The notes under the pieces are model-generated. The model was not told where the DNA came from, searched no databases, and was given only the letters and a program-made list of their open reading frames with translations. From NCBI GenBank assembly GCA_029859145.1, contig JAOUDT010000011.1, forward strand, positions 1 to 14,091: 14,091 nucleotides of DNA, in the 5' to 3' direction. This stretch comes from Dehalococcoidia bacterium. GTDB taxonomy: Bacteria > Chloroflexota > Dehalococcoidia > GIF9 > AB-539-J10. Positions 8,086 to 14,091 of the stretch are shown here, one piece after another; position 1 is the stretch's first letter, and every line of letters begins with the position of its first letter. The position numbers were made by a program, and so were the translations under genes.

Positions 8086-8751
8086 TTAGTCCAAGACACG
8101 CTTCATAGATTTTCTATTGGCATAAACCAGAAGCCGGTCTCCTTCCACGATTTTCTCCTCCGCATTGGGCCTGGTCAGGTAGGTATCGATTCTGTCTATA
8201 CCGAGGATTTCCACATCCCCTCCCGCAGCGACATCAGCCACAGACAAGCCGATGCTCTTCGAGCCTTTCTTTATCATGACAAGACTGATAATCCAGTCCT
8301 TCTCCATATGGAATATCTCTTCGCTCGCCGGAGCTTCCCCAAGAACCCGGTTCATAACTGGCCTTTGCAGCCAAGCAGGGACTCGCCGGGTAACACCGCT
8401 TCTCATAATTAGTTGATATAGGCCAAATATGCCTACAACTATTATGGCCAAGCGAACGAAAAACCAGGTGTAGCCACCTACCTGTGTGAAAGATGCCACC
8501 AAGGTGGCAATTACAGTGACCGTCCCTGCATTTCCCAGTATAATGAGAATCGTTACGATTCTGCGCCTGGTCCTGTGCCCTACCACCCGCTCGGCTTCTC
8601 TGGTTGTGAACCCTGTCCCTGTGAAGGCAGATAACGCCTGAAACCTAGCTACTTCGGGTTCTATCCCCGTTAACTCGAGGGCGAATCCTCCAATTCGGAC
8701 GACGATGAAAGAAACTAGAATGGTTATCAACAGAATGCCTACGTAAGCCAT
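8086..8751 (-). CDS. Small membrane protein with C-terminal TrkA-C (RCK_C) domain
   Basis: The 221-residue protein has three predicted membrane segments: residues about 2-25, 64-88 and 94-116. Between the first two lies FQALSAFTGTGFTTREAE, which recalls the TGFTT-type pore loops of TrkH/KtrB K+ transporters but is not a complete channel. Residues about 150-221 match an RCK_C domain, with the characteristic EGDRLLVYANRKSM near the end. RCK_C domains bind small ligands and gate or regulate transport, so a regulatory or transport-linked role at the cytoplasmic membrane is inferred; no substrate can be assigned. It lacks the NAD-binding RCK_N domain of real TrkA. A perfect GGAGGT (8759-8764) seven bases before the ATG supports the start. 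It lies 145 bases upstream of pyk on the same strand and 204 bases after the aldolase gene. Confidence 0.72.
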   Translation of the reverse strand: MAYVGILLITILVSFIVVRIGGFALELTGIEPEVARFQALSAFTGTGFTTREAERVVGHRTRRRIVTILIILGNAGTVTVIATLVASFTQVGGYTWFFVRLAIIVVGIFGLYQLIMRSGVTRRVPAWLQRPVMNRVLGEAPASEEIFHMEKDWIISLVMIKKGSKSIGLSVADVAAGGDVEILGIDRIDTYLTRPNAEEKIVEGDRLLVYANRKSMKRVLD

Positions 8752-8922
8752 ATTCAGTACCTCCAGCCTAGGTTGTTCTGAGAAATGGACGGCCTTGTCT
8801 GACTGTGACCTGACGGCCGGTCAATCGCTTCGCTTTTCAGTTCAGATGCCACACCCATATTCTCCATTCCCGCTCTGGGTCGCAGCACATGCTATCTTAG
8901 TTCGCCGTGAATACATCTTCCT

Positions 8923-8946
8923 CTTTTCCTCTATTCAGAGGAGAAG
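8923..8946. repeat. Inverted repeat just downstream of the aldolase gene; possible weak terminator
   Basis: Ten-base arms (8923-8932 and 8937-8946) flank a 4-base loop ATTC. They pair fully on the plus-strand sense with one G-T wobble, and with one C-A mismatch on the minus-strand sense. It begins ten bases past the aldolase stop, as expected for a terminator of the ROK-aldolase pair, but the stem is only moderately GC-rich and no U-run follows on the minus strand. An mRNA 3'-end stabiliser or chance are alternatives. Confidence 0.35.
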
Positions 8947-8955
8947 TATCTGCAA

Positions 8956-9951
8956 TCAATAAGTCTGATACCAGCCCTCAGCCACTGGGGCAAATTTGCC
9001 GTTTTTGACCCCCAGTTTGAAATACCATGGCCTGCCATAGCTATCAGCTATCTCAGTCAACTCCTTCAATCTTGGAGCCGCCGTATTCTGGAAAAACCTC
9101 ATCCTTTCTTCCCGGGAAGAAATTTGGGTGCCCTCCTGCCACAAGGCGCGCCCGGCCAGGAAACCGGAGGCTCCGGCCTTACAGGCTATCTCCACCTGTT
9201 TCTTAAATGAGTTGTAATCAACACCGGCGCTGAGCAGCACCCATGGCAGCCTGGAAGCCTCAGTCAGCTCTTGACACAACTTCAGCAATTTTCCCTCGTC
9301 TTGCTCGAATCTAATATCCGCCGGGAATTCTGCTTTCAACACATCAATCGGCAGCGCAGTAACGAGCCGTGCAGTCTCGATTACCAGACCGGGCTTTGTG
9401 TCCGCAAACCTTTTTGAAGCTGCCTCGCTTTTCTCAATAGGATAACTTACCGGCTCAACCAGAAAAGGTATATCCTCCTCAATGCATTGGTCGGCCAGAC
9501 TAGCCACCAGATCCAGTTGCTTTGAGGCCATAGCCTTCAAATCGGGCCTAAAGTAGATCAGAAGTTTGACCGCAGAAGCTCCCATCTTCTTCGCCTTCCT
9601 CACGCTCCAGCCGGGCAGAAGTTCGGTAACTCTGGCCGTACTATCTCCAGCATAGCCAGTCTTTTCCATGCTTACAAGAAGCCCCCTGAACCCCGGCAAC
9701 AGACCCTCAGCTATAGTCTGAGCCGCTCCATATTGCGGGTCGAGCAATATGGCACTGGCAAATTGCCCTAGTGTTTGACAGAGGTCAAGCTTAAAATCAA
9801 CTATATGCTGATAACTCACTGCAGCAGGGTTTCTCTCATTCAAAGCCCGCTTAAGTGCTCCTCTGTGGTCAATAGCACACATCGTCATCATGCCCTTCGA
9901 GTCAGCCAATTGTTGAAGCCCTCTTAGCTTGCCGATAGATATGTTTATCAC
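8956..9951 (-). CDS. Class I aldolase, LacD family (tagatose-1,6-bisphosphate aldolase-like)
   Basis: The protein belongs to the DeoC/LacD group of Schiff-base TIM-barrel aldolases. The named member splits tagatose-1,6-bisphosphate into dihydroxyacetone phosphate and glyceraldehyde-3-phosphate, and related members act on other ketose phosphates. From the GTG at 9951 it has 331 residues, close to LacD's 325 or so. Visible landmarks are MCAIDHRGALKRAL (residues 25-38), a lysine in AVKLLIYFRP (K129), PFLVEPVSYP, and IDVLKAEFPAD whose K206 is the expected Schiff-base lysine. The barrel ends with VLLSAGVDY and GASGFLAGRALWQE, the phosphate-binding strands. The longer reading from a GTG at 9984 is less likely because AGGAGGGTGAT precedes 9951. 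It follows the ROK kinase by 29 bases, so they form an operon. No other tagatose gene is present; fructose-bisphosphate or a sulfosugar phosphate could be the real substrate. Confidence 0.82.
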   Translation of the reverse strand: MINISIGKLRGLQQLADSKGMMTMCAIDHRGALKRALNERNPAAVSYQHIVDFKLDLCQTLGQFASAILLDPQYGAAQTIAEGLLPGFRGLLVSMEKTGYAGDSTARVTELLPGWSVRKAKKMGASAVKLLIYFRPDLKAMASKQLDLVASLADQCIEEDIPFLVEPVSYPIEKSEAASKRFADTKPGLVIETARLVTALPIDVLKAEFPADIRFEQDEGKLLKLCQELTEASRLPWVLLSAGVDYNSFKKQVEIACKAGASGFLAGRALWQEGTQISSREERMRFFQNTAAPRLKELTEIADSYGRPWYFKLGVKNGKFAPVAEGWYQTY

Positions 9952-9962
9952 ATCACCCTCCT
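9952..9962 (-). promoter_or_regulatory. Strong Shine-Dalgarno site fixing a GTG start for the aldolase
   Basis: Read on the minus strand, AGGAGGGTGAT directly precedes GTG at 9951, with GGAGG five bases upstream of the start. This outranks the GTG at 9984, which overlaps the stop of the ROK gene and has no comparable site. Confidence 0.75.
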
Positions 9963-9980
9963 GACAGGCAGTGTTTCCCT

Positions 9981-10973
9981 TCACTTACAAGAAAGTTTTC
10001 TCATCTCTTGCAGAGCAAAGACGGCAGCACCAAGCACCCCGGAATTTCCGCCCAGTCCGGCAGAAGCGAAGCGTACGGCCTGGAAAGCCTCTTTAAATGC
10101 TCTCTCTCCGGCCACCTTGAAGGCTGGTTTGAGCAGCATATCACCGATATTCGATAAACCGCCACCGATGACTATCAGCTCAGGGTTGAATATATTTATC
10201 AAATTGGCCAGCCCTACGCCTACATAGTAGCCGGTCCAGGCAATCAGTTCTTTGGCAACGCTATCACCTTGTTGGGCAGCACTATGAATGGCCTGTGGCG
10301 TCAGCTTTTCAACATCTCCTTCGGCGTATTCCAGAATGGACGTCCTTGCTCCCTTTTCAATGCGCTTCCTTGCCTCTCTGGCTAGGGCTGTCCCCGATGC
10401 CAGTGTTTCCCAACAACCCCTGTTTCCACAGTTGCAGACGGGGCCGTTGTCATCAATGGTCATATGCCCAACCTCTCCAGCAGCACCGATGGCCCCAGTA
10501 TGAATCTTTCCATCAATGACAATGCCCCCGCCAATTCCTGTGCTGAGAGTAATGTAGATGAAATCATCCACGCCTTTGGCGGCGCCAAAATGAAATTCCC
10601 CTAGGGCGGCGGCGTCGGCGTCATTGATGAGAAAGGTTCTCTTGCCCAGCCTTTCTTGCATTATGTCTCTCAAGAGAACGTTGCGCAGCCTCGGCAGGTT
10701 CGGCGAACTAAACAAAATGCCCGCTTCCGGATTGGAAATGCCAGCAGCTCCAACTCCTATGGCACAAATCTCCGGCATGGTCACCCCTGCCCGCTGCAAG
10801 GCATTGTGCGCCGAGTCAACAACAGACTGGATTATTGCCTCGAGCCCTTTTGTGGCAGGTGTCACACTCTCATCGCTCGAAAGCATTCCACCTTGAGTGT
10901 CGACTATCGCCGTCAGTATCTTACTACCACCAAGGTCAATACCCATGGTCAAAGTTGTTATATCGTCACGCAT
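9981..10973 (-). CDS. ROK-family glucokinase
   Basis: The 330-residue cytoplasmic ROK sugar kinase is most likely a glucokinase (glucose + ATP to glucose-6-phosphate). The ATP phosphate loop is GIDLGGSK (residues 11-18). LINDADAAALGE holds the catalytic aspartate D118. STGIGGGIVIDG is the second phosphate site. E167 and H170 lie in GEVGH, and the ROK zinc motif is C180-x-C-G-x2-G-C187-x-E189. There is no N-terminal helix-turn-helix, so it is an enzyme rather than a NagC-type repressor. The frame stays open upstream to 11141, but ATG at 10973 is preceded by AAGGAG (10979-10984) five bases away, and family homology starts there. It is divergent from malQ, which liberates glucose, and co-directional with the aldolase 29 bases downstream. 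Fructose, mannose or N-acetylhexosamine remain possible substrates. Confidence 0.9.
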   Translation of the reverse strand: MRDDITTLTMGIDLGGSKILTAIVDTQGGMLSSDESVTPATKGLEAIIQSVVDSAHNALQRAGVTMPEICAIGVGAAGISNPEAGILFSSPNLPRLRNVLLRDIMQERLGKRTFLINDADAAALGEFHFGAAKGVDDFIYITLSTGIGGGIVIDGKIHTGAIGAAGEVGHMTIDDNGPVCNCGNRGCWETLASGTALAREARKRIEKGARTSILEYAEGDVEKLTPQAIHSAAQQGDSVAKELIAWTGYYVGVGLANLINIFNPELIVIGGGLSNIGDMLLKPAFKVAGERAFKEAFQAVRFASAGLGGNSGVLGAAVFALQEMRKLSCK

Positions 10974-11012
10974 TTTCGCTCCTTGTCCAGCAGCGCCTTT
11001 TGCCAAAAAGCA

Positions 11013-11041
11013 TTGTTTGCCGCTATACCCTATTGTATACT
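11013..11041 (+). promoter_or_regulatory. Candidate sigma-70 promoter for malQ
   Basis: TTGTTT (11013-11018) and TATACT (11036-11041) are separated by 17 bases. The -10 is good and the -35 mediocre. It would give a leader of about 105 bases before malQ. A second option nearer the gene, TTGCAC (11112-11117) and TATCAT (11136-11141), would leave almost no leader. Confidence 0.4.
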
Positions 11042-11061
11042 GATGTAAACAAACATTCCAA
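11022..11061 (-). promoter_or_regulatory. Candidate promoter region of the ROK-aldolase operon
   Basis: On the minus strand two overlapping arrangements are visible: TTGGAA (11056-11061) with TACAAT (11032-11037) at 18-base spacing, and TTTACA (11044-11049) with TATAGC (11022-11027) at 16-base spacing. Either gives a leader of about 40-55 bases before the ATG at 10973. Both overlap the inverted repeat at 11033-11052. Confidence 0.4.
11033..11052. promoter_or_regulatory. Inverted repeat in the divergent ROK/malQ spacer; candidate operator
   Basis: TTGTATAC, a TGAT spacer, then GTAAACAA: 8-base half-sites that are inverted copies with one mismatch. It lies in the 180-base spacer between divergently transcribed genes and overlaps the -10 elements of candidate promoters on both strands, the classic position for a shared operator. 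The dimeric regulator is unknown and no regulator gene is present in the window. Confidence 0.45.
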
Positions 11062-11153
11062 GATAATAAACCTGTTGTGGACAACCAAAAACGCGGCGGA
11101 ATCGTCAAGTCTTGCACTCCAGACCATTCACCCTCTATCATGGATGAATTAAT

Positions 11154-12677
11154 ATGAACCTTCCCAGAGCCAGCGGAATATTATTGCACCCGACTTCACT
11201 TCCAGGCCGATTTGGAATCGGAGACTTGGGAGAAGAGGCCTATCGGTTCGCAGATTTCCTCGTTAGCACCGGACAGCATCTCTGGCAGATTTTACCTCTA
11301 GGCCCCACGGGCTATGGAAACTCTCCCTACCAGTGTCTCTCCGTCTTTGGAGGAAATCCGTTGCTCATAAGTCCGGAAGGACTGCTCGCAGATAAATTGC
11401 TGGAACCCGCCGACCTGGAAAATGTGCCGTCCTTCCCCAAAGACAGAGTTGACTATGGCGCAGTTACCAAGTTCAAGATACCCCTCTTGAGAAAGTCTTT
11501 TGAGATGTTTCAGAAGAAGGCCGCTCGTGGCGAGCAAAAGCGTTTCAAGGTCTTCTGCAATCAGAATGCCGCCTGGCTGGAAATTTACTCACTGTTTATG
11601 GCATTGAAAGAGGCTCATGGTTTTGCCGCTTGGAACACTTGGGACGAAGGCACCCGGAGGTGCCAGCCAAATTCCCTCGCGCACTGGAAAAGAAATCTGG
11701 CCTACGAGACTTCCTACCACAGATACCAACAATATCAGTTCTTCAAACAGTGGTCGGGAATCAAGAAGTACTGTAATGAACGTGGAATAAGGTTCATCGG
11801 AGATATGCCCATATTCATTGCCCTCGATAGTGTTGTGGTCTGGGAGCATCCGGAGATGTTTTACCTGGATGATGGCGGCAAACCAGCCGTAGTGGCTGGG
11901 GTGCCGCCGGACTACTTTAGCGAGACGGGACAGCTGTGGGGAAATCCCCTCTATCGCTGGGATGTGATGGCTAGGGATGGCTACGCCTGGTGGATTGAGC
12001 GTTTCCGGGCAACACATGACTTGGTGAATATTATCAGACTCGACCATTTTCGCGGCTTCGAGAAATATTGGGAGGTTCCAGCAACAGACGATACAGCCGT
12101 AAATGGCAGGTGGGTCCCCGGGCCGGGGGCCAAATTGTTTGAAGCGGTACAAAAAGCTCTAGGCACGCTACCTATAATTGCTGAAGACCTCGGAATGATT
12201 ACGCCGGAGGTACATGCTTTGAGAGATCAATTTGGCTTTCCCGGCATGAGAGTTCTTCAGTTCTCGTTTGGTACTGGCTTGAATGCCGATAAGTACAGGC
12301 CCTACAACTATCCACGAAACTCCGTCGTGTATACCGGCACGCATGACAACAACACTACCATCGGCTGGTTCAGAGGGGAAGATGTCAAAGACAGCACTCA
12401 GAGCAAAGAAGATAGGGAAAGAGAGAGGCAAGTCGCTTTGAACTATCTGGGGACAGATGGTCACGAGATAAACTGGGATTTCATCCGTCTGGCTTTGATG
12501 TCTGCCGCTGATACTGCCATCATCCCTATGCAAGATATCCTGGGGTTGGGCAGCGAAGCTAGGATGAATCTTCCAGGCAAACCGGAAGGGAACTGGTGTT
12601 GGCGGTTCACATCCGATATGTTGACAGAAGGAATCAAGGCCAGGTTAAAGGAATTGACTGCACTCTCTGGACGGTAG
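11154..12677 (+). CDS. malQ: 4-alpha-glucanotransferase (amylomaltase)
   Basis: This GH77 enzyme of 507 residues transfers alpha-1,4 glucan segments between malto-oligosaccharides, releasing glucose. The N-terminus ASGILLHPTSLPG and IGDLGEEAYRF are signature stretches, followed by WQILPLGPTGYGNSPYQ. The catalytic nucleophile is D297 in IRLDHFRGFEKYWEVP, the acid/base E344 in IAEDLGMIT, and the third acidic residue D398 in TGTHDNNTTIGW. The length matches bacterial amylomaltases of the Thermus type, without the long N-terminal extension of E. coli MalQ. It acts in the cytoplasm on glycogen- or maltodextrin-derived chains, complementing GlgB. The ATG at 11154 has only GGATGA (11142-11147) as a modest ribosome site. 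It is divergent from the ROK glucokinase, a logical consumer of the glucose it frees. The next gene, dnaN, starts 194 bases after the stop with its own promoter. Confidence 0.96.
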   Translation: MNLPRASGILLHPTSLPGRFGIGDLGEEAYRFADFLVSTGQHLWQILPLGPTGYGNSPYQCLSVFGGNPLLISPEGLLADKLLEPADLENVPSFPKDRVDYGAVTKFKIPLLRKSFEMFQKKAARGEQKRFKVFCNQNAAWLEIYSLFMALKEAHGFAAWNTWDEGTRRCQPNSLAHWKRNLAYETSYHRYQQYQFFKQWSGIKKYCNERGIRFIGDMPIFIALDSVVVWEHPEMFYLDDGGKPAVVAGVPPDYFSETGQLWGNPLYRWDVMARDGYAWWIERFRATHDLVNIIRLDHFRGFEKYWEVPATDDTAVNGRWVPGPGAKLFEAVQKALGTLPIIAEDLGMITPEVHALRDQFGFPGMRVLQFSFGTGLNADKYRPYNYPRNSVVYTGTHDNNTTIGWFRGEDVKDSTQSKEDRERERQVALNYLGTDGHEINWDFIRLALMSAADTAIIPMQDILGLGSEARMNLPGKPEGNWCWRFTSDMLTEGIKARLKELTALSGR

Positions 12678-12814
12678 TCACTGCTCCATGGGTCTTCGCT
12701 GGCCATTAATTGAGCTGCATGGACCAGCCTATAATTGCGAATTGAGTGAACCTGGCAATGACAGCCGTCGGCGCTATCATTCAAGTCAATCCGCTATTAT
12801 GTCAAATAGAATCA

Positions 12815-12843
12815 TTGATTATTATACTTGTTGATAGTATACT
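12815..12843 (+). promoter_or_regulatory. Sigma-70-type promoter of dnaN
   Basis: TTGATT (12815-12820), a 17-base spacer and TATACT (12838-12843) form a good housekeeping promoter. Initiation would fall near 12850, leaving a leader of about 22 bases that contains the GGAGGT ribosome site at 12861-12866. The block is an imperfect tandem duplication: TTGATTATTATACTTG followed by TTGATAGTATACTTC. Confidence 0.65.
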
Positions 12844-12871
12844 TCATTGTACGGAAAGGGGGAGGTATTCA

Positions 12872-14005
12872 ATGAAATTATCTTGTCTTCAAGAAAACCT
12901 GAACAAGGGCCTGAACATCGTGGGGAGAGCTGTAGCCACCAGGTCCACCTTACCCATTACGCAAAACGTTCTTCTGTCTGCTGAGCAATCGCGTCTCAAG
13001 TTGGCAGCCACTAACCTGGAAATGGCTATCACGTGCTGGATTGGGGCCAAGGTGAAACAGAAGGGCGACATAACTGTCCCCGCTCGGTTGCTCACCGACT
13101 TTGTTAATTCGTTGCCCAACGACTTGATCGAAATCAACCTTCCCTCTAGCGGTCGCATTTTGGAGCTCAAGAGCGGCCACTTTCAAGCGCATATTCATGG
13201 CATTGATGCCGCAGATTTCCCGCCGATCCCTCAGATAAACGACGGCATAACTACCACCATTGGAGCAGACGCACTCAGGGAAGGAATCACAGAGGTTGCC
13301 TTCGCCGCTGCCACAGAAGAATCCCGCCCGGTATTGACCGGAATCAACACCGAGTTCGATGGCGACCAGCTTAACCTGGTGGCTGCCGATGGGTTCAGAC
13401 TAGCCGTACACAAGACGACTCTTAACTCGCGAGTCAAGGACAAGACTACGGTTATTATCCCGGCCAGAACCCTCAGTGAGCTGAATCGTCTTATTGGCGA
13501 GCAGGAGGAACCCGTAGAAATCACGGTAAACGAAAAAAAGAGCCAGGTTCTCTTCCGGCTCAAGGACGCCGAGATAGTCTCCCAGCTCATTCAAGGTTCA
13601 TTCCCAAACTATTCTCAAGTTATTCCTCAAAGCTATACCACGCGAGCTGTAGTAGACATTGGTGAATTTCTGCGGGTTACTAAAATGTCCTCCATATTTG
13701 CCCGCGATGCCAGCGGCATAGTTCGTCTGGTCATTACCCCCAGCAGTGAGCTCACCCCAGGGAAGGTAACCGTTTCGGCTCAAGCGGAAGAGGTTGGAGA
13801 CAATGTTGGTGAAGTTGACGCACTCACTGATGGAGAAGAGGCGAAAATCGCTTTCAATGTAAGATATCTTTCCGATGTCCTGTCTGTCCTTCCCCAAGCC
13901 CAGGTCGCCTTGGAACTTACCACCCCTTCAAGCCCGGGAACCATCCGCCCCATAGGCGTGGACAACTATGTTCACGTTGTCATGCCCATGTTCGTCCAAT
14001 GGTAA
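12872..14005 (+). CDS. dnaN: DNA polymerase III beta subunit (sliding clamp)
   Basis: The 377-residue beta clamp dimerises into a ring around DNA and tethers polymerase III and repair proteins. The N-terminus MKLSCLQENLNKGLNIVGRA and ATRSTLPITQNVLL are typical. Three clamp domains of about 125 residues follow, with landmarks FPPIP near residue 113, ESRPVLTGI and AADGFRLAVH in the middle domain, and FNVRYLSDVL plus a closing VHVVMPM in the third. Length is normal and no truncation is seen. The frame stays open upstream to 12746, but ATG at 12872 with GGAGGT five bases before it fits the family start exactly. The gene follows malQ rather than dnaA, the usual neighbour, and no recF or gyrB start is visible in the 86 bases that remain. 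It has its own promoter, so its regulation appears independent of malQ. Confidence 0.95.
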   Translation: MKLSCLQENLNKGLNIVGRAVATRSTLPITQNVLLSAEQSRLKLAATNLEMAITCWIGAKVKQKGDITVPARLLTDFVNSLPNDLIEINLPSSGRILELKSGHFQAHIHGIDAADFPPIPQINDGITTTIGADALREGITEVAFAAATEESRPVLTGINTEFDGDQLNLVAADGFRLAVHKTTLNSRVKDKTTVIIPARTLSELNRLIGEQEEPVEITVNEKKSQVLFRLKDAEIVSQLIQGSFPNYSQVIPQSYTTRAVVDIGEFLRVTKMSSIFARDASGIVRLVITPSSELTPGKVTVSAQAEEVGDNVGEVDALTDGEEAKIAFNVRYLSDVLSVLPQAQVALELTTPSSPGTIRPIGVDNYVHVVMPMFVQW

Positions 14006-14091
14006 CTCGCGCGGTGTCTGATCAGAGACTTTGAAAAACTCAAGGACCAGTCAAATGCCAGAACGATTGAGCTAAGGCAAGCCCACAAATA

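Noticed and set aside
9952..9984. Longer aldolase starting at GTG 9984
   Set aside because: The extra 11 residues are outside the family, and the best ribosome site lies inside them, pointing to GTG 9951.
10974..11141. N-terminal extension of the ROK kinase by 56 residues
   Set aside because: Family homology begins at the ATG at 10973, which has a strong ribosome site. The extension overlaps the divergent promoter/operator region.
12746..12871. N-terminal extension of DnaN by 42 residues
   Set aside because: The standard clamp N-terminus begins at 12872 behind GGAGGT, and the extension covers the promoter.
14006..14091. TCTGATCAGA palindrome and possible terminator after dnaN
   Set aside because: The 10-base palindrome has no loop and no U-tract; a stable terminator hairpin is not evident.
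1..14091. CRISPR array, tRNA/rRNA, insertion sequence, phage or defence system
   Set aside because: No regularly spaced repeats, cloverleaf-type segments, transposase, integrase, nuclease or toxin-like genes are visible; all large frames are accounted for by metabolic genes and dnaN.

Overview
The window looks like a bacterial chromosome segment of mid-range GC with tightly packed genes of carbohydrate storage and compatible-solute metabolism. It ends in the replication clamp gene dnaN, which marks it as bacterial. The general style of the proteins (a DUF5752-like protein coupled to a TreT-like glycosyltransferase, a non-E. coli-like GT20 synthase, a GlgB with an LFNEG..YRLYEKLG N-terminus) resembles uncultured Chloroflexota such as Dehalococcoidia. 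That placement is an impression from memory, not a search result. I see no rRNA, tRNA, CRISPR array, insertion sequence or phage gene, and no gene-free stretch reaches 300 bases.

Layout. (1) Positions 1-6427, plus strand: a five-gene run made of a DUF5752-like protein, a TreT-like trehalose synthase (ATGA overlap), a GT20 trehalose-6-phosphate synthase, an OtsB-type phosphatase and a glycogen branching enzyme GlgB (3-nt gap after otsB). (2) Positions 6504-10973, minus strand, convergent with block 1: transcribed from right to left as ROK glucokinase, LacD-family class I aldolase, a small membrane protein with a TrkA-C (RCK_C) domain, and pyruvate kinase. (3) Positions 11154-12677, plus strand and divergent from the ROK gene: malQ 4-alpha-glucanotransferase. 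(4) Positions 12872-14005, plus strand: dnaN with its own well-formed promoter and Shine-Dalgarno site. The last 86 bases hold no gene I can support.

How the genes fit together. MalQ and GlgB remodel alpha-glucans. MalQ releases glucose, which the divergent ROK kinase can phosphorylate to glucose-6-phosphate or which TreT can use directly as acceptor. GT20 synthase plus phosphatase give a second trehalose route from NDP-glucose and glucose-6-phosphate. The aldolase and pyruvate kinase point toward glycolysis. Two chemically distinct trehalose routes thus sit in one apparent transcription unit with a glycogen enzyme.

Points most worth a second look: the DUF5752-TreT pair, where the DUF5752 protein is a clear tandem duplication; the GT20 enzyme, whose acceptor-side motifs differ from E. 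coli OtsA; a 20-bp inverted repeat between the divergent ROK and malQ genes that overlaps the -10 elements of candidate promoters on both strands; and several start codons (GTG or TTG) set by strong Shine-Dalgarno sites that move gene boundaries.
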